Source of the DNA: Arthrobacter sp. StoSoilB19
Lineage (GTDB): Bacteria > Actinomycetota > Actinomycetes > Actinomycetales > Micrococcaceae
Reading direction: 5' to 3'
Length of the DNA: 64,000 bases
NCBI RefSeq assembly: GCF_019977275.1
Contig: NZ_AP024650.1
Span: 1,922,001 to 1,986,000 of the forward strand
Shown here: piece after piece, positions 44,125 to 53,533 of the stretch
Position numbering within the stretch: the first letter of the stretch is position 1
How the letters are laid out: every line of letters starts with the position of its first letter
Program-made: the position numbers and the translations under genes
Notes under the pieces: model-generated
The model's database searches: none
Seen by the model: only the letters and a program-made list of their open reading frames with translations
What the model was told of the DNA's origin: nothing

Positions 44125-45123
44125 ATGGATGTGCTGGATGAGCTGGACCAGCGGATTGTCGGCGCCCTCCAGGTAGACGGGCGCGCCTCGTGGGCGAAAG
44201 TGGCCGCATCATTGGGGGAGGCCGAACGGACGGTGGCGCGGAGGGGCTCCGAGCTCCTCCGGGACGGGCGGGTGCGGATACGCGCGTTGCCGAATCCGAG
44301 CCGCTTCAGGCATCTGGAACAGTTTGTGTTGAAGGTTGCCTGCAATCCGGGCTCAGCAGGAATAGCCGCTGCGGCCCTCGCGCGACGGCCGGAGACCTTG
44401 TACACCTACATCCTCACCGGTTCGGCGGATTGTGCGGCGGAGTTTTCCAGCCCTGCTTCCAAGTTTGCAGAGCTGCTCATCCGGGACATAGGGAGCATCC
44501 CGGGGGTGAGGTCGGCCGCCACGTATCCGGTCCTCAGCTATCCCAGGACCATGCATCAGTGGAATCCCGGCGTCTTGACGCCGGCGGAGATTGAGGCGAT
44601 GGGCGGAACCCGGTACTCGGAGGCTCCCACCGCCCTGGAGCACGTGGAGCAATTGGGCAAAGAGGACCGGCAGATTCTCCGGGCACTGGAACGCGATGGC
44701 CGCGCCAGTTATGAGGAACTGGCGCGTATCACTGGGCTCTCAGTGCAGACCGCCCAGCGCAGGGTGGAGCGGATGCGGCGCGAGGGCACATTGTTCATCC
44801 GTGCGGTCTTCGAGCCTGCGCTGCTCGGTTTGCCGGTGGAGGTTCTGCTGTGGGTCAAGGTGCCGTTTCCAGAACTGGACCGTGTGGAAGCGGAAATGCT
44901 TCCTTCTTCGTCAGTACGGTATGCCGCGGTCCTCGCCGGTGACTTCCAGCTTGTTGTCGATGCCGTATTTCCAAGCCGCGCAGCACTTTCTACCTATCTA
45001 AAAGGGGCTGAGTGGGCCACGCGGGCGCAGGCCATCGAGCCTGCCGTGGTGGTAGACGCGTTGAAGCGCAGCGGAACGATGGCGTTGTCGTTCGGCGAAG
45101 ACCCCGGCGGGTACAGCTCCTGA
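44125..45123 (+). CDS. Two-domain Lrp/AsnC-type regulator
   Basis: A 332-residue protein made of two Lrp/AsnC units in tandem. The first winged helix starts LDELDQRIVGALQVDGRASW with RTVARRGSELLRDG as recognition part, followed by an effector (RAM-like) domain (about 60-150). The second begins KEDRQILRALERDGRASYEE with QTAQRRVERMRREG, followed by another effector domain. Usual family length is about 150, so this is a fused duplicate, a form seen in actinobacteria. It is divergent from the esterase-MFS operon and likely controls it. Confidence 0.87.
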   Translation: MDVLDELDQRIVGALQVDGRASWAKVAASLGEAERTVARRGSELLRDGRVRIRALPNPSRFRHLEQFVLKVACNPGSAGIAAAALARRPETLYTYILTGSADCAAEFSSPASKFAELLIRDIGSIPGVRSAATYPVLSYPRTMHQWNPGVLTPAEIEAMGGTRYSEAPTALEHVEQLGKEDRQILRALERDGRASYEELARITGLSVQTAQRRVERMRREGTLFIRAVFEPALLGLPVEVLLWVKVPFPELDRVEAEMLPSSSVRYAAVLAGDFQLVVDAVFPSRAALSTYLKGAEWATRAQAIEPAVVVDALKRSGTMALSFGEDPGGYSS

Positions 45124-45167
45124 CAGGTTTGCCGTCGTGGCCGCTGTGGCAACACGACTTCCAGGCA

Positions 45168-45785
45168 CTACGCCAATGTGTTCAGCGTTTCCTGCTCGGC
45201 GGCGATGGTGGTGTTCCCGCCGTGGCCGGTGCGGACCACGGTGTCGGCCGGGAGGGTCAGGAGCCGTTCGCGGATGGAGGCGAGGATGGTGGGGTAGTCG
45301 CTGTAGGACCGGCCGGTGGCGCCTGGGCCGCCGTTGAACAGCGTGTCCCCGGTGAAGACCGTCCCCTCGCTTTCCAGGTGGAAGCAGGTGGACCCGGGCG
45401 AGTGGCCGGGTGTGTGGATTGCCTTCAGGGTTGCCCCGCCCACCTGGAACACGTCGCCGTCGGAGTGGTAGTGGTCCGGTTTGGCGTCCGGGTAGACCTG
45501 CTCCCAGAGCACCAGGTCCTCCTTGTTCAGGTGGATCGGTGCGCCCAGGGCATCGGCGACTTCGCGTGCGGCGCCGATGTGGTCGTTGTGCGCGTGCGTG
45601 AGCAGGATGGCCTTCACCTTCCGGCTGCGGACCTGGGCGATGATCGCGGCGGCGTCGTGCGGCGCGTCGATGATGATGCATTCCTCGTCATTGCCCACGA
45701 TCCAGACGTTGTTGTCCACGTCCCAGGTGCCGCCGTCGAGCGAAAATGTGCCGGAGGTGACCAGGTTTTCGATGGTGACGCTCAT
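45168..45785 (-). CDS. MBL-fold hydrolase (mycothiol-pathway partner)
   Basis: A 205-residue metallo-beta-lactamase-fold hydrolase. The di-metal motif HAHNDH is at residues 64-69, with [16 protein letters not shown] and a final TGHGG supplying the other ligands. It resembles glyoxalase II-type thioesterases. Its start overlaps the stop of the MscR gene, a pairing found widely in actinobacteria. It likely hydrolyses S-formylmycothiol (or its sulphur analogue) to formate and mycothiol. That substrate is inferred from the pairing. Confidence 0.85.
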   Translation of the reverse strand: MSVTIENLVTSGTFSLDGGTWDVDNNVWIVGNDEECIIIDAPHDAAAIIAQVRSRKVKAILLTHAHNDHIGAAREVADALGAPIHLNKEDLVLWEQVYPDAKPDHYHSDGDVFQVGGATLKAIHTPGHSPGSTCFHLESEGTVFTGDTLFNGGPGATGRSYSDYPTILASIRERLLTLPADTVVRTGHGGNTTIAAEQETLNTLA

Positions 45786-46888
45786 GCGGACGCCCCGGCC
45801 GGCTGGACCTCGACGACGGAGCGCAGCACCTTGCCCTCGTGCATCTTGCCGAACGCTTCCTCGACCTGGTCGATGGTGATCCGCTCGGACACGAACGCAT
45901 CCAGGTCCAGGTTGCCCTGCTTGTAGTGCGAGACGAGCATCGGGAAGTCGCGGGAGGGCAGGCAGTCGCCGTACCAGGAGGACTTCAGCGACCCGCCGCG
46001 GCCAAAGACATCCAGCAGCGGCAGTTCCAGCGTCATCTCCGGCGTCGGGACACCCACCAGCACCACGCGGCCGGCAAGGTCGCGGGCGTAGAAGGCCTGC
46101 TTGTAGGTTTCAGGGCGGCCGACGGCGTCAATCACCACGTCCGCTCCGTGGCCTCCGGTGAGGGCGCGGATGGCTTCCACGGCGTCCTCCTGGCGCGAGT
46201 TCACGCCGTGGGTGGCGCCGAGCGACTTGGCCATGTCGATCTTGTTGTCGTCGATGTCCACGGCGATGATCGTCGTGGCACCGGCCAGCCTGGCCCCGGC
46301 GACCGCAGCGATGCCCACGCCGCCGCAGCCAATGACGGCCACGGATTCCCCGCGCTTGACCTCGCCGGTGTTGATCGCGGCGCCGATGCCGGCCATGATG
46401 CCGCAACCCAGCAGCCCCACGGCGGCTGCGTCAACGTCCGGGTCCACCTTGGTGCACTGCCCGGCGGCGACCAGCGTCTTCTCGGCGAAAGCGCCGATGC
46501 CCAGGGCCGGCGAAAGCACGGTTCCATCCTCCAGGGTCATCTTCTGCGTGGCGTTGTGCGTGTTGAAGCAGTACTGCGGCTGGCCCTTGGCGCACGCACG
46601 GCACTGCCCGCAGACGGCACGCCAGTTAAGGATCACCCGGTCGCCGGGGGCCACGGACGTGACGTCGGGGCCGACAGCACTGACCACACCGGTGGCTTCA
46701 TGGCCCAGGAGGTACGGGAAGTCGTTTCCGATACCGCCCTGCTTGTAGTGCAGGTCGGTGTGGCAGACGCCGCAGGTCAGGATGTCCACCAGCGCCTCCC
46801 CCGGCCCCGGATCCGGCACCAGGATGGTCTCCAACGACACAGGGGCGTTCTTCTCCTTAACCACAACTGCTTGGACTTTATGAACCAT
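45782..46888 (-). CDS. mscR: S-(hydroxymethyl)mycothiol dehydrogenase
   Basis: A 368-residue zinc-dependent medium-chain dehydrogenase. Catalytic zinc ligands are Cys in CGVCHTD and His in GHEATG. The structural zinc Cys cluster is [18 protein letters not shown] binding is through [14 protein letters not shown]. Segments [17 protein letters not shown] and [17 protein letters not shown] match the mycothiol-dependent formaldehyde dehydrogenase group. It oxidises the adduct of formaldehyde and mycothiol. Nearby N-demethylating oxidase (51754-52881) would be a formaldehyde source. Confidence 0.9.
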   Translation of the reverse strand: MVHKVQAVVVKEKNAPVSLETILVPDPGPGEALVDILTCGVCHTDLHYKQGGIGNDFPYLLGHEATGVVSAVGPDVTSVAPGDRVILNWRAVCGQCRACAKGQPQYCFNTHNATQKMTLEDGTVLSPALGIGAFAEKTLVAAGQCTKVDPDVDAAAVGLLGCGIMAGIGAAINTGEVKRGESVAVIGCGGVGIAAVAGARLAGATTIIAVDIDDNKIDMAKSLGATHGVNSRQEDAVEAIRALTGGHGADVVIDAVGRPETYKQAFYARDLAGRVVLVGVPTPEMTLELPLLDVFGRGGSLKSSWYGDCLPSRDFPMLVSHYKQGNLDLDAFVSERITIDQVEEAFGKMHEGKVLRSVVEVQPAGASA

Positions 46889-46933
46889 GAATGTGCACCT
46901 TCGTTTGCGTTCTTGCTGTTGAACCGGGGCGGA

Positions 46934-47185
46934 TCAGATGTCTTTAGTGTCGAGATGCCAGATTCTGTGGGTCCCGACGCTGAGAAGCTGGCGGTCACCA
47001 CTGGAGATTCTGCGGACCCAGATCACGCCTATCTCTGCTGCTGTTTCTTCTACTTGGAGCCCGTCTTGGTAGAAGAGGTCTTCTGAGACGGCAACCCTGT
47101 CGCCGGCCCGGAGCATGGACCAGTCCTTTACCTCAACTGCACGGGTGTGGCGGTTCAAGTAATCCTCCGCAATGTCGATTGGCAC
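46934..47185 (-). CDS. Small hypothetical protein
   Basis: An 83-residue protein (GTG start, no clear ribosome-binding site). The sequence has YLNRHTRAVEVKDWSMLRAG, then DRVAVSEDLFYQDG and a beta-rich C-terminus. I do not recognise a family. The pattern suggests a small beta-barrel with a RAGDRVAV turn. It lies 45 nt upstream of mscR on the same strand and may be co-transcribed. Confidence 0.5.
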   Translation of the reverse strand: MPIDIAEDYLNRHTRAVEVKDWSMLRAGDRVAVSEDLFYQDGLQVEETAAEIGVIWVRRISSGDRQLLSVGTHRIWHLDTKDI

Positions 47186-47233
47186 TACTGGGTCGCTGTA
47201 TCTAGCGTGCGGCCCTTAGCCTTGGCCTTCCGC

Positions 47234-47266
47234 GGTGGGGGCACCGCCTGCGGCGGTGCCCCCACC
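47234..47266 (-). terminator. Strong hairpin after aldehyde dehydrogenase gene
   Basis: A perfect 15-bp stem (GGTGGGGGCACCGCC / GGCGGTGCCCCCACC) with loop TGC lies 14 nt beyond the dehydrogenase stop. It closes the TetR-to-dehydrogenase operon and separates it from mscR. Confidence 0.85.
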
Positions 47267-47279
47267 AGTCAGTGGTGTT

Positions 47280-48677
47280 TTAGCCGTTGATTACCTGGGG
47301 GACGCCGAGGTGTTTGAGTCCTTCGACGCCGAATTCGAGGCCGTAGCCGGATTGTTTTGCGCCGCCGAAGGGGATGCGTGGGTCGACGGCGCCGTGTTTG
47401 TTGATCCAGACGGTGCCGGCTTGGATGCGGGCGGCGACATTGCGGGCTGTTGCCGGGTCTGAGGACCAGACGGAGGCGCCGAGTCCGACGTCGAGGGCGT
47501 TTGCTTTCTGGATTGCTTCGTCGATGGTGCTGTAGCGGATGATGGGCAGGGCGGGGCCGAATTGTTCTTCGGCGACGAGTGGGTTGTCGTTGTCAATGTC
47601 GGCCACGAGGGTGGTGGGGTAGAAGTAGCCGGGCTGGTCAGTGTCCGGGTTTCCGCCGAGGAGGACGCGGGCTCCGGAGGCTTTGGCGGCCTCCACGAGG
47701 TTCGCGACGATCTCGTATTGTGCCTTGTTCTGCAGCGGTCCGAGGACGTTCTTTTCGTCCAGGCCGTTACCCATCGGCATGGCCTTGGCCACGTTGGTGA
47801 GCTCCTCGCAGACGGCGTCGTAGATGTCGTCGTGGACGTAGAGGCGTTTCAGGGCGGCGCAGGTTTGGCCGGTGTTGATGAAGGCGCCCCAGAACAGGCC
47901 TTCGGCGATGGCCTTCGGGTCGGCGTCGGGCAGGACGATGCCGGCGTCGTTACCTCCCAGTTCCAGGGTGAGCCGCTTGACGGTGTCCGCGGAGGATTTG
48001 ATGATCGCTTTGCCGGTGGCGGTGGAGCCGGTGAACATGATCTTCCCGATGGCGGGGTGCGAGGCGAGGGCCTCGCCTACATCGCGTCCGCCGGAGACTA
48101 CGGTGAGGAGCCCTTCGGGCAGGGCTTCGTTGATGGTTTCAACGAGGGCAAGCACGCTGAGCGGGGTGTGTTCGGAGGGTTTGACCACTACGGCGTTGCC
48201 CATTCTCAGCGCGGGGGCGACCTGCCAGACGGTGATCATCATGGGCCAGTTCCACGGCCCGATGGCCCCGACGACGCCGATGGGCCGGTAATGCAGCTCG
48301 GCGCGTGTTTCACCGTCATCGACCAGGGTTTCGGCTTCGAGCGGTGTCCCTGCGGCGGCGCGGAGCCAGGCCGCGCAGGCGCCGACTTCGAAGCGGGCGT
48401 TGGGGCCGTTCAGCGGTTTGCCCTGCTCGCGGGAAAGCAGCTGGGCGAGTTCTTCGGCGCGGGCTTCGATGGCGTCGGCGGCCTTCAACAGTGCAGCGGA
48501 CCGTGCCTCGTGGCCGAACTCGGCCCAGCCGGGCTGGGCGGCGACTGCCACGTCGATGGCGTGCTGCAGGTCCGCGACCGTATGCACCGGGGCGTCTCCG
48601 ACGGGTTCACCGGTGGCGGGATTGAAGATGGTCCGGGCAGCAACGGAGCCCTCGGTCAGGACAGGCGTGGTGTTCAT
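47280..48677 (-). CDS. NAD-dependent aldehyde dehydrogenase
   Basis: A 465-residue aldehyde dehydrogenase. Key parts are PWNWPM and VVKPSEHTPL (cofactor), FTGSTATGK, the general base in LELGGNDAGIVLPDAD, and the nucleophile in NTGQTCAALKRLYV. The family's usual length is 480-500, so it is slightly short at the N-terminus. It is the last gene before the terminator and follows the class III PLP enzyme by 52 nt. It probably oxidises the aldehyde made by that enzyme to the acid. A relic of a paralogue lies at 36938-37235. Confidence 0.92.
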   Translation of the reverse strand: MNTTPVLTEGSVAARTIFNPATGEPVGDAPVHTVADLQHAIDVAVAAQPGWAEFGHEARSAALLKAADAIEARAEELAQLLSREQGKPLNGPNARFEVGACAAWLRAAAGTPLEAETLVDDGETRAELHYRPIGVVGAIGPWNWPMMITVWQVAPALRMGNAVVVKPSEHTPLSVLALVETINEALPEGLLTVVSGGRDVGEALASHPAIGKIMFTGSTATGKAIIKSSADTVKRLTLELGGNDAGIVLPDADPKAIAEGLFWGAFINTGQTCAALKRLYVHDDIYDAVCEELTNVAKAMPMGNGLDEKNVLGPLQNKAQYEIVANLVEAAKASGARVLLGGNPDTDQPGYFYPTTLVADIDNDNPLVAEEQFGPALPIIRYSTIDEAIQKANALDVGLGASVWSSDPATARNVAARIQAGTVWINKHGAVDPRIPFGGAKQSGYGLEFGVEGLKHLGVPQVING

Positions 48678-48729
48678 GGCATTCTCCTCATTGAGTGGTT
48701 AGTTGTTGTTCCGCGTGAATCCGGGATGG

Positions 48730-50070
48730 TCACCATTGGTTTTGATCAGTAGGGCCGTCGAGTGTTTCCAGTGCCAGACGGAGTTGCTCGATCATGTGTT
48801 GGGCGTGTTCGAGTTCGAAGACGAGCGGTGGCCTCATTTTGAGGACGTTTTCGTGGCGACCGATCTTTCCGATGAGAACGCCGCGGGAACGCATCTCTTC
48901 TGTGAGTGCCTTGGTGGCGGCGGGGTCCGGCGTCGCATCGTCGGTATTGACGATTTCCAGGCCAAAGAAGAGGCCCCTGCCGCGTACGCCCTTGATCCTG
49001 GGGTTGCCCTTAGTAAGGGCTGCGAGTTCGTCAGCGATGAACTTGCCGAGTTGGTGTGCATTTTCAACAAGCCCGTTCTCTTCCATGACCTGGAGCACAG
49101 CAAGGCCGGCTGCCGACGAAACGGGGTTTCCAGCAAATGTGTTGAAGTAGGTGTTGTTTTCCCCGAATTCCTCCATCAGTGCGTGCGTGGTGATGACGCC
49201 ACCTACGGGGTGGCCGTTGCCCATCGGCTTGCCAAGTGTCACCAGATCAGGGGTGGTGCCGAAAGCCTGGTGGCCCCACATGTGGTTGCCGGTCCGTCCG
49301 AAGCCTGACTGGACCTCGTCCGCGATGATCAGTCCGCCGGCAGCACGGACCCGGTCGGTGACTGCCTCGATGTAGCCGGCGGGGGTCTGCAGGAGTCCCT
49401 CGGTTGAGAACAGCGGGTCATACAGGATGGCTGAGACGCCGTAGCCTTCGGCCTGGAGCGAGGAGATGGCTGCGTCGACGTCGCGCAGCGCTTCCTGGAG
49501 GAGGCGCTTTCGTTTAGCCGGTGTCAGCCCTGCTGCGTCCGGAATACGAATGGGGCGTACGTGGGCGCCGAGGGGTTCTTTGACCTGGAGGCCGGTGGTC
49601 AGTTCGGCAAGGGTCGTGGTGTTGCCGTGGTAGCTGTGGTCCGAAATAAGGATGCCGGTGTTGCCGGTGTGTTGCCGTGCGATTCGCAGCGCGAGCTCGT
49701 TTGCTTCTGATCCGCTGTTGGTGAAGAACACCCGCTCCAAGGGGGAATCGAAGAGCGCCAGCAGCTTTTCGGCGTACTCAACGACGCGTGAGTTGAGGTA
49801 CCTAGTGTGGAGGTTGATGGTCTGCAGCTGGGTTGTGATTGCTTCGCGGACGACGGGGTTGGAGTGTCCGACGTGGGGAACGTTGTTGTAGACATCCAGG
49901 TAGGTCTTGCCGGTGGCGTCGTGGACCCACACGCCCTCGCCGGCCACGATTTCCAGGGGAGTGGCATAGAACAGCGGGGAGTGGCGCCCGATGGTGCGTT
50001 CGCGGCGGTTAATGAGACCTTCCTGGAGGAGTGCGTCGGGTGCCGGTTCTGTGGCTGTTTCGAGTGTCAT
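48730..50070 (-). CDS. Class III PLP enzyme, ethanolamine-phosphate phospho-lyase-like
   Basis: A 446-residue aminotransferase-fold PLP enzyme. Lys281 in TLGKPMGNGHPVGG binds PLP, Asp251 in IIADEVQSGFGR holds the ring nitrogen, and FTNSGSEANELALR binds phosphate. YLDVYNNVPHVGHSNP, SRVVEYAEKLLA, YFNTFAGNPVS and HENVLKMRPPLVF closely resemble animal ethanolamine-phosphate phospho-lyase and the related AGXT2 group. The family splits a phosphorylated amino alcohol into aldehyde, ammonia (or amine) and phosphate. The APH-type kinase two genes upstream and the aldehyde dehydrogenase downstream fit that reaction. A normal omega-transaminase is the alternative. Start chosen at ATG 50070. Confidence 0.82.
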   Translation of the reverse strand: MTLETATEPAPDALLQEGLINRRERTIGRHSPLFYATPLEIVAGEGVWVHDATGKTYLDVYNNVPHVGHSNPVVREAITTQLQTINLHTRYLNSRVVEYAEKLLALFDSPLERVFFTNSGSEANELALRIARQHTGNTGILISDHSYHGNTTTLAELTTGLQVKEPLGAHVRPIRIPDAAGLTPAKRKRLLQEALRDVDAAISSLQAEGYGVSAILYDPLFSTEGLLQTPAGYIEAVTDRVRAAGGLIIADEVQSGFGRTGNHMWGHQAFGTTPDLVTLGKPMGNGHPVGGVITTHALMEEFGENNTYFNTFAGNPVSSAAGLAVLQVMEENGLVENAHQLGKFIADELAALTKGNPRIKGVRGRGLFFGLEIVNTDDATPDPAATKALTEEMRSRGVLIGKIGRHENVLKMRPPLVFELEHAQHMIEQLRLALETLDGPTDQNQW

Positions 50071-50165
50071 TGCTGTCCTTGGCCGTTGGTGCGGATTTGA
50101 GTCCGGAACATGAGTCGGTGGGTGTTGCCGGGGTCGGACGGTCGATGGCCGGCCCCGGCAACCGG

Positions 50166-50564
50166 TTAGAGGGCTTGGGCGCCGGCAGTAGCGACCAGGT
50201 GGTCGTTTTCCACGGTGCTGCCGCTGACACCGATGGCGCCGATGGTCACCCCGTCTTTGGTCAGTGGGATGCCTCCGGGAAAGGTGATCAGGCCGCCATT
50301 GGACACTTCGATGTTGAACAGCGGTCCGCCGGGCTGCGAGATGGAGCCGATGTCTCCGGTGGGCATGTCGAAGTAACGGGCCGTGCGTGCCTTTTTGATG
50401 GCGATGTCGATACTGCCGAGCCACGCACCGTCCATGCGGGTGAAGGCCTTGAGGTTTCCGCCGGCGTCTACAACGGCAATGTTCATCAGGGTTTCCGAGG
50501 CCAGGGCTGCCTCTCGTGCCGCTTCAACTATCTTGTGTGCTTCTTGCTGTGTGATGTCGTTCAT
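50166..50564 (-). CDS. GlcG/HbpS-type protein
   Basis: A 132-residue single-domain protein of the GlcG/HbpS (DUF336) family. Typical parts are the N-terminal helix [16 protein letters not shown], strand [20 protein letters not shown], and the glycine-rich [15 protein letters not shown] and GAIGVSGST. HbpS binds haem, while others sit beside catabolic enzymes with unknown roles. It lies between the kinase and PLP-enzyme genes, so it probably serves the same pathway. No signal peptide. Confidence 0.85.
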   Translation of the reverse strand: MNDITQQEAHKIVEAAREAALASETLMNIAVVDAGGNLKAFTRMDGAWLGSIDIAIKKARTARYFDMPTGDIGSISQPGGPLFNIEVSNGGLITFPGGIPLTKDGVTIGAIGVSGSTVENDHLVATAGAQAL

Positions 50565-50658
50565 CTGTTGCTCCGAAATCTTTTCCTGTTTATGGGCGTA
50601 GTCGTATCGACTGGTGTAGAGCCAGCCTTGGTTAGGCGCTAACGCGTGGCGGGGGGTG

Positions 50659-51612
50659 TTAGACGAGAGCTGCTGGTTTTGCGGCTGCCTTTATTAGGTC
50701 GGGGAAGTCAGGGGCTGTTATTTCGGTGATCAGCCCTTCCCAACAGGTACGCAGTTCCCCTGCGTAGTCGGCGTCGTCGTTGGGCGCAGCGTTCCCCATT
50801 GCGGTGATCCACAGTCCACTGTTGGACCAATGAGCCACCGCCATGAAGAGCCTGGCGCGGGCCATTTTTACTGGGTCAGTGTTGCCGAAGTAGGCCTCGA
50901 AGAGTGCCTGTGCCTTCTCTTTCCCGAATCCGTTTTGCGCTGCAATAAATCCAATCTCGTAGCACGGGTCCGAGTTGCCGGCGAGGTCCCAGTCGATAAT
51001 GTTGTAGTTCATCGAGGAGGTGTCCTTGATGATGTTTGCATCCCAAATGTCCAGATGGCAGGGAACAAACTGGGACGGATCCAGGGCCAGGACGGTCTCC
51101 AGACGGTCCATCAGGGCCTGGATGGCTGACGTTCCGGGCGGCAGCTCGATACCTTGTCTTCTGGCGGCCTCCATCCTTTGTCGGGCCAGGTTGAAGGGGT
51201 TGATGTCGTTGAGGAACCGGCGGCCGGAGTGATGAAGCCGTTGAAGGGCAGGGACGAGTCGGGTGACGGAGTCATCGTCGTCGCTTAGCCTCGGGTGGCC
51301 TCCCGGAACAAAGTCGAGAGCCAGCGCCAAGGGTTCGTTTGAGACTGTTATGACGGGCGCGCCTACGCCGATCTCGGCGGCAATTCTCGTGTTTTCCAGA
51401 ACAACGTGGGCGGCGGGCAGAACTCCTACCGTTTCCCAGTAGTTGTTCCAGAGCTTGACGACGCAACGACGGGAACCGTCCTCGACGAGGTAGTTCTTAT
51501 GGGCCTGGCCGCCGGAGAGGGAATGTGCGGTGACGTGACAGCCACCCCAGTCGGGGTTCGTCGAAAGCACCGCCTCAATGCTGGTGATTTCGGTATCAGG
51601 GACGATGGTCAT
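50659..51612 (-). CDS. APH/choline-kinase-family phosphotransferase
   Basis: A 317-residue small-molecule kinase. The catalytic loop HLDIWDAN (His186, Asp188, Asn193) and the metal-binding IIDWDLAG (Asp207) are the HxDxxxxN and DxD-type motifs of the aminoglycoside/choline kinase fold. Lys53 in [10 protein letters not shown] is the ATP-contacting Lys. ATG 51612 is used; a longer form from GTG-like upstream codons would add 13 residues. In this operon it probably phosphorylates the hydroxyl of an amino alcohol (ethanolamine-like) to make the phospho-lyase substrate. An antibiotic-resistance role is unlikely in this context. Confidence 0.8.
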   Translation of the reverse strand: MTIVPDTEITSIEAVLSTNPDWGGCHVTAHSLSGGQAHKNYLVEDGSRRCVVKLWNNYWETVGVLPAAHVVLENTRIAAEIGVGAPVITVSNEPLALALDFVPGGHPRLSDDDDSVTRLVPALQRLHHSGRRFLNDINPFNLARQRMEAARRQGIELPPGTSAIQALMDRLETVLALDPSQFVPCHLDIWDANIIKDTSSMNYNIIDWDLAGNSDPCYEIGFIAAQNGFGKEKAQALFEAYFGNTDPVKMARARLFMAVAHWSNSGLWITAMGNAAPNDDADYAGELRTCWEGLITEITAPDFPDLIKAAAKPAALV

Positions 51613-51753
51613 TAGGATTGGATGTCCTTCGATGTTCGAATGCAGGTGCACTGTGTTGGGGTCGGAGGTTGTCCTGGCTGCACTGTTCGCACTGTTTCAC
51701 GAGCTCCCACAAGCTCTGTAACGGTGCGGTCAGGACATCTGCCGGTGTCATGT

Positions 51754-52881
51754 TTACGCCTTTGCTGTGGCGAAGCGTGAAGGCAGGAACAGGTTTGTTT
51801 CGGGGCGGGAAACGCCGTCGACATGATCGGCCAGCATTTCACCAACAACCGCTGCATAGCGGAACCCTCGGCCCATGTCTCCGGTGCCGATGACGACATT
51901 GGACGACTCCGGGTGTCCACCGATAACCCAATGGCCGTCCTCCACCTCAGACCACATGCATACGGTGGTCGATACCGGGTTGGTGTCGATGTCCGGAAGC
52001 CTGGCGCTGAGGACTTCCTGGATCCGTTCGAGGTCTCCGGGCCTGAGGTCCTGACTGAGGTCCTCGGGATCGATCCAGTTTCCCTTCCCGGGGACAGAGA
52101 ACTTCCATTCACCGTTAGGCTCGGAGCAACCGTAAGCCGGTGCCTCGTCCGATCCTGGGGGCTTGGCGAAGTAGATGGCCGGCTTCGGTGGCCCGTCCTG
52201 GCGGAAATTGGCCAGCACCTGACGGTCCACCTTGTAGGGCAGATCCAGTTGCATCAAATGGTTGGCGCGGGCACCCACGGTGACGACGACCTTGTCGGCT
52301 GAATAGTTACCCTGATCGGTGCTCACGACGATGCCCGAAGCGCTCTCATCCCAGCCTTGAACCGCTTCTCCCGTGCGCAGGGTTGCGCCGAGCCGGCGAG
52401 CCTCCGACTGCAGGGCCTTGATGGCGGGGTGGACGAGGGCAACGGTGCCGTTTGGCTCCCATACGGCGACTTCGTCGTCTTTAATCGTGGCCCAAGGGAA
52501 CCGCTTCCGTGCCGTCGACGCGTTGAGGGCATCGTACTCAAAATCGGACGCGTTCAGGGATGCCACCGTTTTGTCGAACCACATTGATCCGGGTTCGCCG
52601 ACGAACACAGTTCCCGAACGTTCCAACAGCCGGGTCCCGGTTTTCGCGGCCAACTCGTCCCACAACTCAAAGGTCCGCTTTGTGAAGGTGGTGTACTGGG
52701 CTCCTGCACTGCTGGATTGCCGGGCCAGCCGTGTGGCGCCTCCGTGCGAGCCGTGCATGTGTGGCGGTGCGAACTTATCCAGGCCGAGCACGGACTTGCC
52801 GCGGGCTGCCAAGTGCCACGCCGCCGATGAGCCCCAGGGGCCCAATCCAATGACGATGACGTCGTAGTGTTGTGTTGACAC
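51754..52881 (-). CDS. Sarcosine/N-methyltryptophan oxidase-type flavoenzyme
   Basis: A 375-residue monomeric sarcosine oxidase/MTOX family enzyme. FAD is bound by VIVIGLGPWGSSAAWHLAAR, and Cys308 (TTVCMW) is at the position of the covalent flavin Cys. Lys260 in EWKFSVPGKG matches the oxygen-activating Lys. GDMGRGFRYAAVVGE closes the FAD domain. GTG start follows GGAGGA. Members oxidise N-methyl amines or amino acids with release of formaldehyde and H2O2. It lies between the TetR gene and the kinase. Confidence 0.88.
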   Translation of the reverse strand: MSTQHYDVIVIGLGPWGSSAAWHLAARGKSVLGLDKFAPPHMHGSHGGATRLARQSSSAGAQYTTFTKRTFELWDELAAKTGTRLLERSGTVFVGEPGSMWFDKTVASLNASDFEYDALNASTARKRFPWATIKDDEVAVWEPNGTVALVHPAIKALQSEARRLGATLRTGEAVQGWDESASGIVVSTDQGNYSADKVVVTVGARANHLMQLDLPYKVDRQVLANFRQDGPPKPAIYFAKPPGSDEAPAYGCSEPNGEWKFSVPGKGNWIDPEDLSQDLRPGDLERIQEVLSARLPDIDTNPVSTTVCMWSEVEDGHWVIGGHPESSNVVIGTGDMGRGFRYAAVVGEMLADHVDGVSRPETNLFLPSRFATAKA

Positions 52882-52918
52882 AAATTCCTCCGTTAGTGGT
52901 TTTCGGACCCTTGGCGGG

Positions 52919-53533
52919 TCAGACAGTGGCTCGTACTAGAAGTCCGTCCATGAGCAACCGGATAGCCGCGACCGCTGGCCCGGCGTTCGCCGGCTCACGT
53001 GCTGCAGCAGCCCCGGCAGCGCGGATCGCCCCGGTTATCATTGCAGCCAAGGCCTCAGTCGGTGCGTCCTCCGGCAAGGTGCCGCTGTCCTTGGCATCCT
53101 TCAGATCCCGCGCAATGAGCTCTTCGAAAGAGCGGGAAGTCGAGCCCATGACGTCCGATAGTGCTGACACCAGGTCCGGTCCCATCACCCCGTAGAACCG
53201 GCCCTTGGGCTCCTTTGTCGCCTCCACCAACGCCGTGGCCAGCGCCGTGATTCTTGCGCCGGGGTCCGTCAGGGGATCCCGCAAGCTGATCCCTCGTACG
53301 TACACGGCGTCGGCGATCCGCAGATAAACTTCGCGGACAATTTCGTCCCTTCCGCCGGGGAAGTGGGCATAAATGGTGCCCCTCGAAATACCCGCCTGCT
53401 GGCTGAGGACCTCGAGCGCGGTAGAGGCGTACCCCTCCGAACTCAGCAGCTCAGCTGCGGTGTCGAGAATGTCGCCGCGGGTTCTCATGCGGTTGCGTTC
53501 CCGAAGGGAGAGGGGCTTGTTGGAGGCACTCAT
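52919..53533 (-). CDS. TetR-family regulator
   Basis: A 204-residue regulator. ATG 53533 follows GAAGGA at 6 nt. Helix-turn-helix: ALEVLSQQAGISRGTIYAHF (about 33-52), followed by a helical ligand domain. It is the first gene of the minus-strand operon and is divergent from the phosphatase-permease-SDR unit. A regulator here would sense the amine substrate and control both directions. Candidate operators lie at 53600-53750. Confidence 0.87.
   Translation of the reverse strand: MSASNKPLSLRERNRMRTRGDILDTAAELLSSEGYASTALEVLSQQAGISRGTIYAHFPGGRDEIVREVYLRIADAVYVRGISLRDPLTDPGARITALATALVEATKEPKGRFYGVMGPDLVSALSDVMGSTSRSFEELIARDLKDAKDSGTLPEDAPTEALAAMITGAIRAAGAAAAREPANAGPAVAAIRLLMDGLLVRATV

Noticed and set aside
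47562..48752. Plus-strand open frame of 396 codons
   Set aside because: It is the reverse of the aldehyde dehydrogenase gene, whose catalytic motifs are complete.
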